DNA of 64,000 nt from Neurospora intermedia (lineage: Eukaryota > Ascomycota > Sordariomycetes > Sordariales > Sordariaceae). The stretch covers positions 1,922,001 to 1,986,000 of the forward strand of contig BTPP01000007.1 in assembly GCA_037102815.1 (NCBI GenBank), in the 5' to 3' direction. Shown piece by piece: positions 63,523 to 64,000 of this stretch. The notes under the pieces were generated by a model. The model searched no databases. It was not told the DNA's origin and saw only the letters and a program-made list of their open reading frames with translations. The first letter of the stretch is position 1, and each line of letters begins with the position of its first letter. Position numbers and translations under genes: made by a program.

Positions 63523-64000
63523 TGTCACGGCGAACAGAGGGAAGGAATGCGACAATGCGACAATGACCCTACTATTGAATGAAGATCGAAAGATGAAGAA
63601 GAAAGAAAATTAAAATACAAAGATGGATTTGCAGTACGAAGGATATAGATCCTATACGCTGCTAAGAACCCTGCAGTGGATCCGACTGGGCTACTGCACG
63701 AACGATCCGAATGACCAGCGGCTGAGCCGCGCCGTTACATTACCCCCCCCTCAAAAAAGACTCGCTTCGAATCTTTACCAGAAAAAAGAAAAAAATCGAA
63801 TGCACGCATACTAATTCGAATCGACGACCTTCCCGGCAGAGGGTACGTACCTTTGTAGTAGTAAATATAATACTTTTAGGGTACTAACCCATTGTATACT
63901 ACGCTAATATCCTAATTATAGTTCTATTGTTAATTAGAAGTCCGATTGAGCCGCTTATTACAGTATACAATTCGTTTATTTCCTCCTCGCCCGTAGGGAT
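63523..64000 (-). mobile_element. LTR-B retrotransposon, 3' LTR and 3' internal end, leaving the window
   Basis: In reverse orientation, a 217 bp LTR (63523-63739) starts TGTAACGGCGCGG and ends GCCGTGACA. It is preceded, in element orientation, by a purine tract ending GGGGGGGTAA (63740 onward). Base composition is normal, in sharp contrast to the RIP-mutated repeat it interrupts. The internal part from 63740 to 64000 gradually becomes AT-rich. The superfamily cannot be set from this end. Only one TSD side is visible (probably GGACC, 63518-63522). Whether it is whole cannot be judged here. Confidence 0.75.

Noticed and set aside
20150-64000. Possible giant Starship-type mobile element
   Set aside because: No tyrosine-recombinase (captain) gene, cargo genes or Starship-like boundary seen; the block is explained by separate nested transposons.

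Overview
The window looks like part of a filamentous ascomycete chromosome, most likely a sordariomycete. Genes carry short introns (55-155 bp) with CTAAC/CTGAC-like branch points. The histone H2A and H2B proteins have Sordariomycete-type tails. About 44 kb is AT-rich DNA in which CpA/TpG are scarce and TAA/TAG abundant, the footprint of repeat-induced point mutation (RIP). Class is inferred from protein resemblance only.

Gene-rich part, 1-20,150: eight host genes, most of which had to be assembled across introns. In order they are an SPX-domain protein cut by the left edge (-), the 60S-maturation J-protein JJJ1 (+), the autophagy protease ATG4 (-), the R3H/G-patch splicing and ribosome factor SQS1 (+), histone H2B (-), histone H2A (+), a complex I LYR subunit NDUFB9 (-, five exons for 99 residues, one intron apparently GC-AG), and the 2-oxoglutarate dehydrogenase E2 subunit KGD2 (+). 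JJJ1 and ATG4 converge. H2B and H2A diverge across a 2.6 kb spacer. NDUFB9 and KGD2 diverge and both serve mitochondrial respiration. A small AT-rich island (about 6.4-7.85 kb) between ATG4 and SQS1 holds a 564 bp MITE with an 8 bp target duplication.

AT-rich part, 20,150-63,520: no host gene seen. It is a graveyard of transposons, many of which can be bounded to the base by target-site duplications (TSDs). The centrepiece is a four-level nest: a Mutator-like element MULE-1 (22,733-32,279) carries a pogo-type element (23,608-29,779), which carries a short LTR element (25,541-29,605), whose 5' LTR carries a Fot1-like element (25,633-27,526). A second copy of the same LTR element (46,758-48,926) lies in MULE-2 (44,100-49,438). 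MULE-3 (39,762-42,847) shares its ends, including a 20 bp palindrome 35 bp from each end, with two MITEs (36,961-37,574 and 42,974-43,482). Another MITE (36,012-36,451) shares subterminal sequence with MULE-2. Further right are a low-complexity coding relic, a CMC/Plavaka-like transposase relic, a Tad-like LINE and an unassigned repeat family present three times.

Right edge, 63,523-64,000: the end of an almost un-RIPped LTR retrotransposon, continuing out of the window.

The strongest general signal is that many DNA transposons have RIP-ruined interiors but near-intact terminal repeats and exact TSDs. No CRISPR, rRNA or tRNA gene was recognised.
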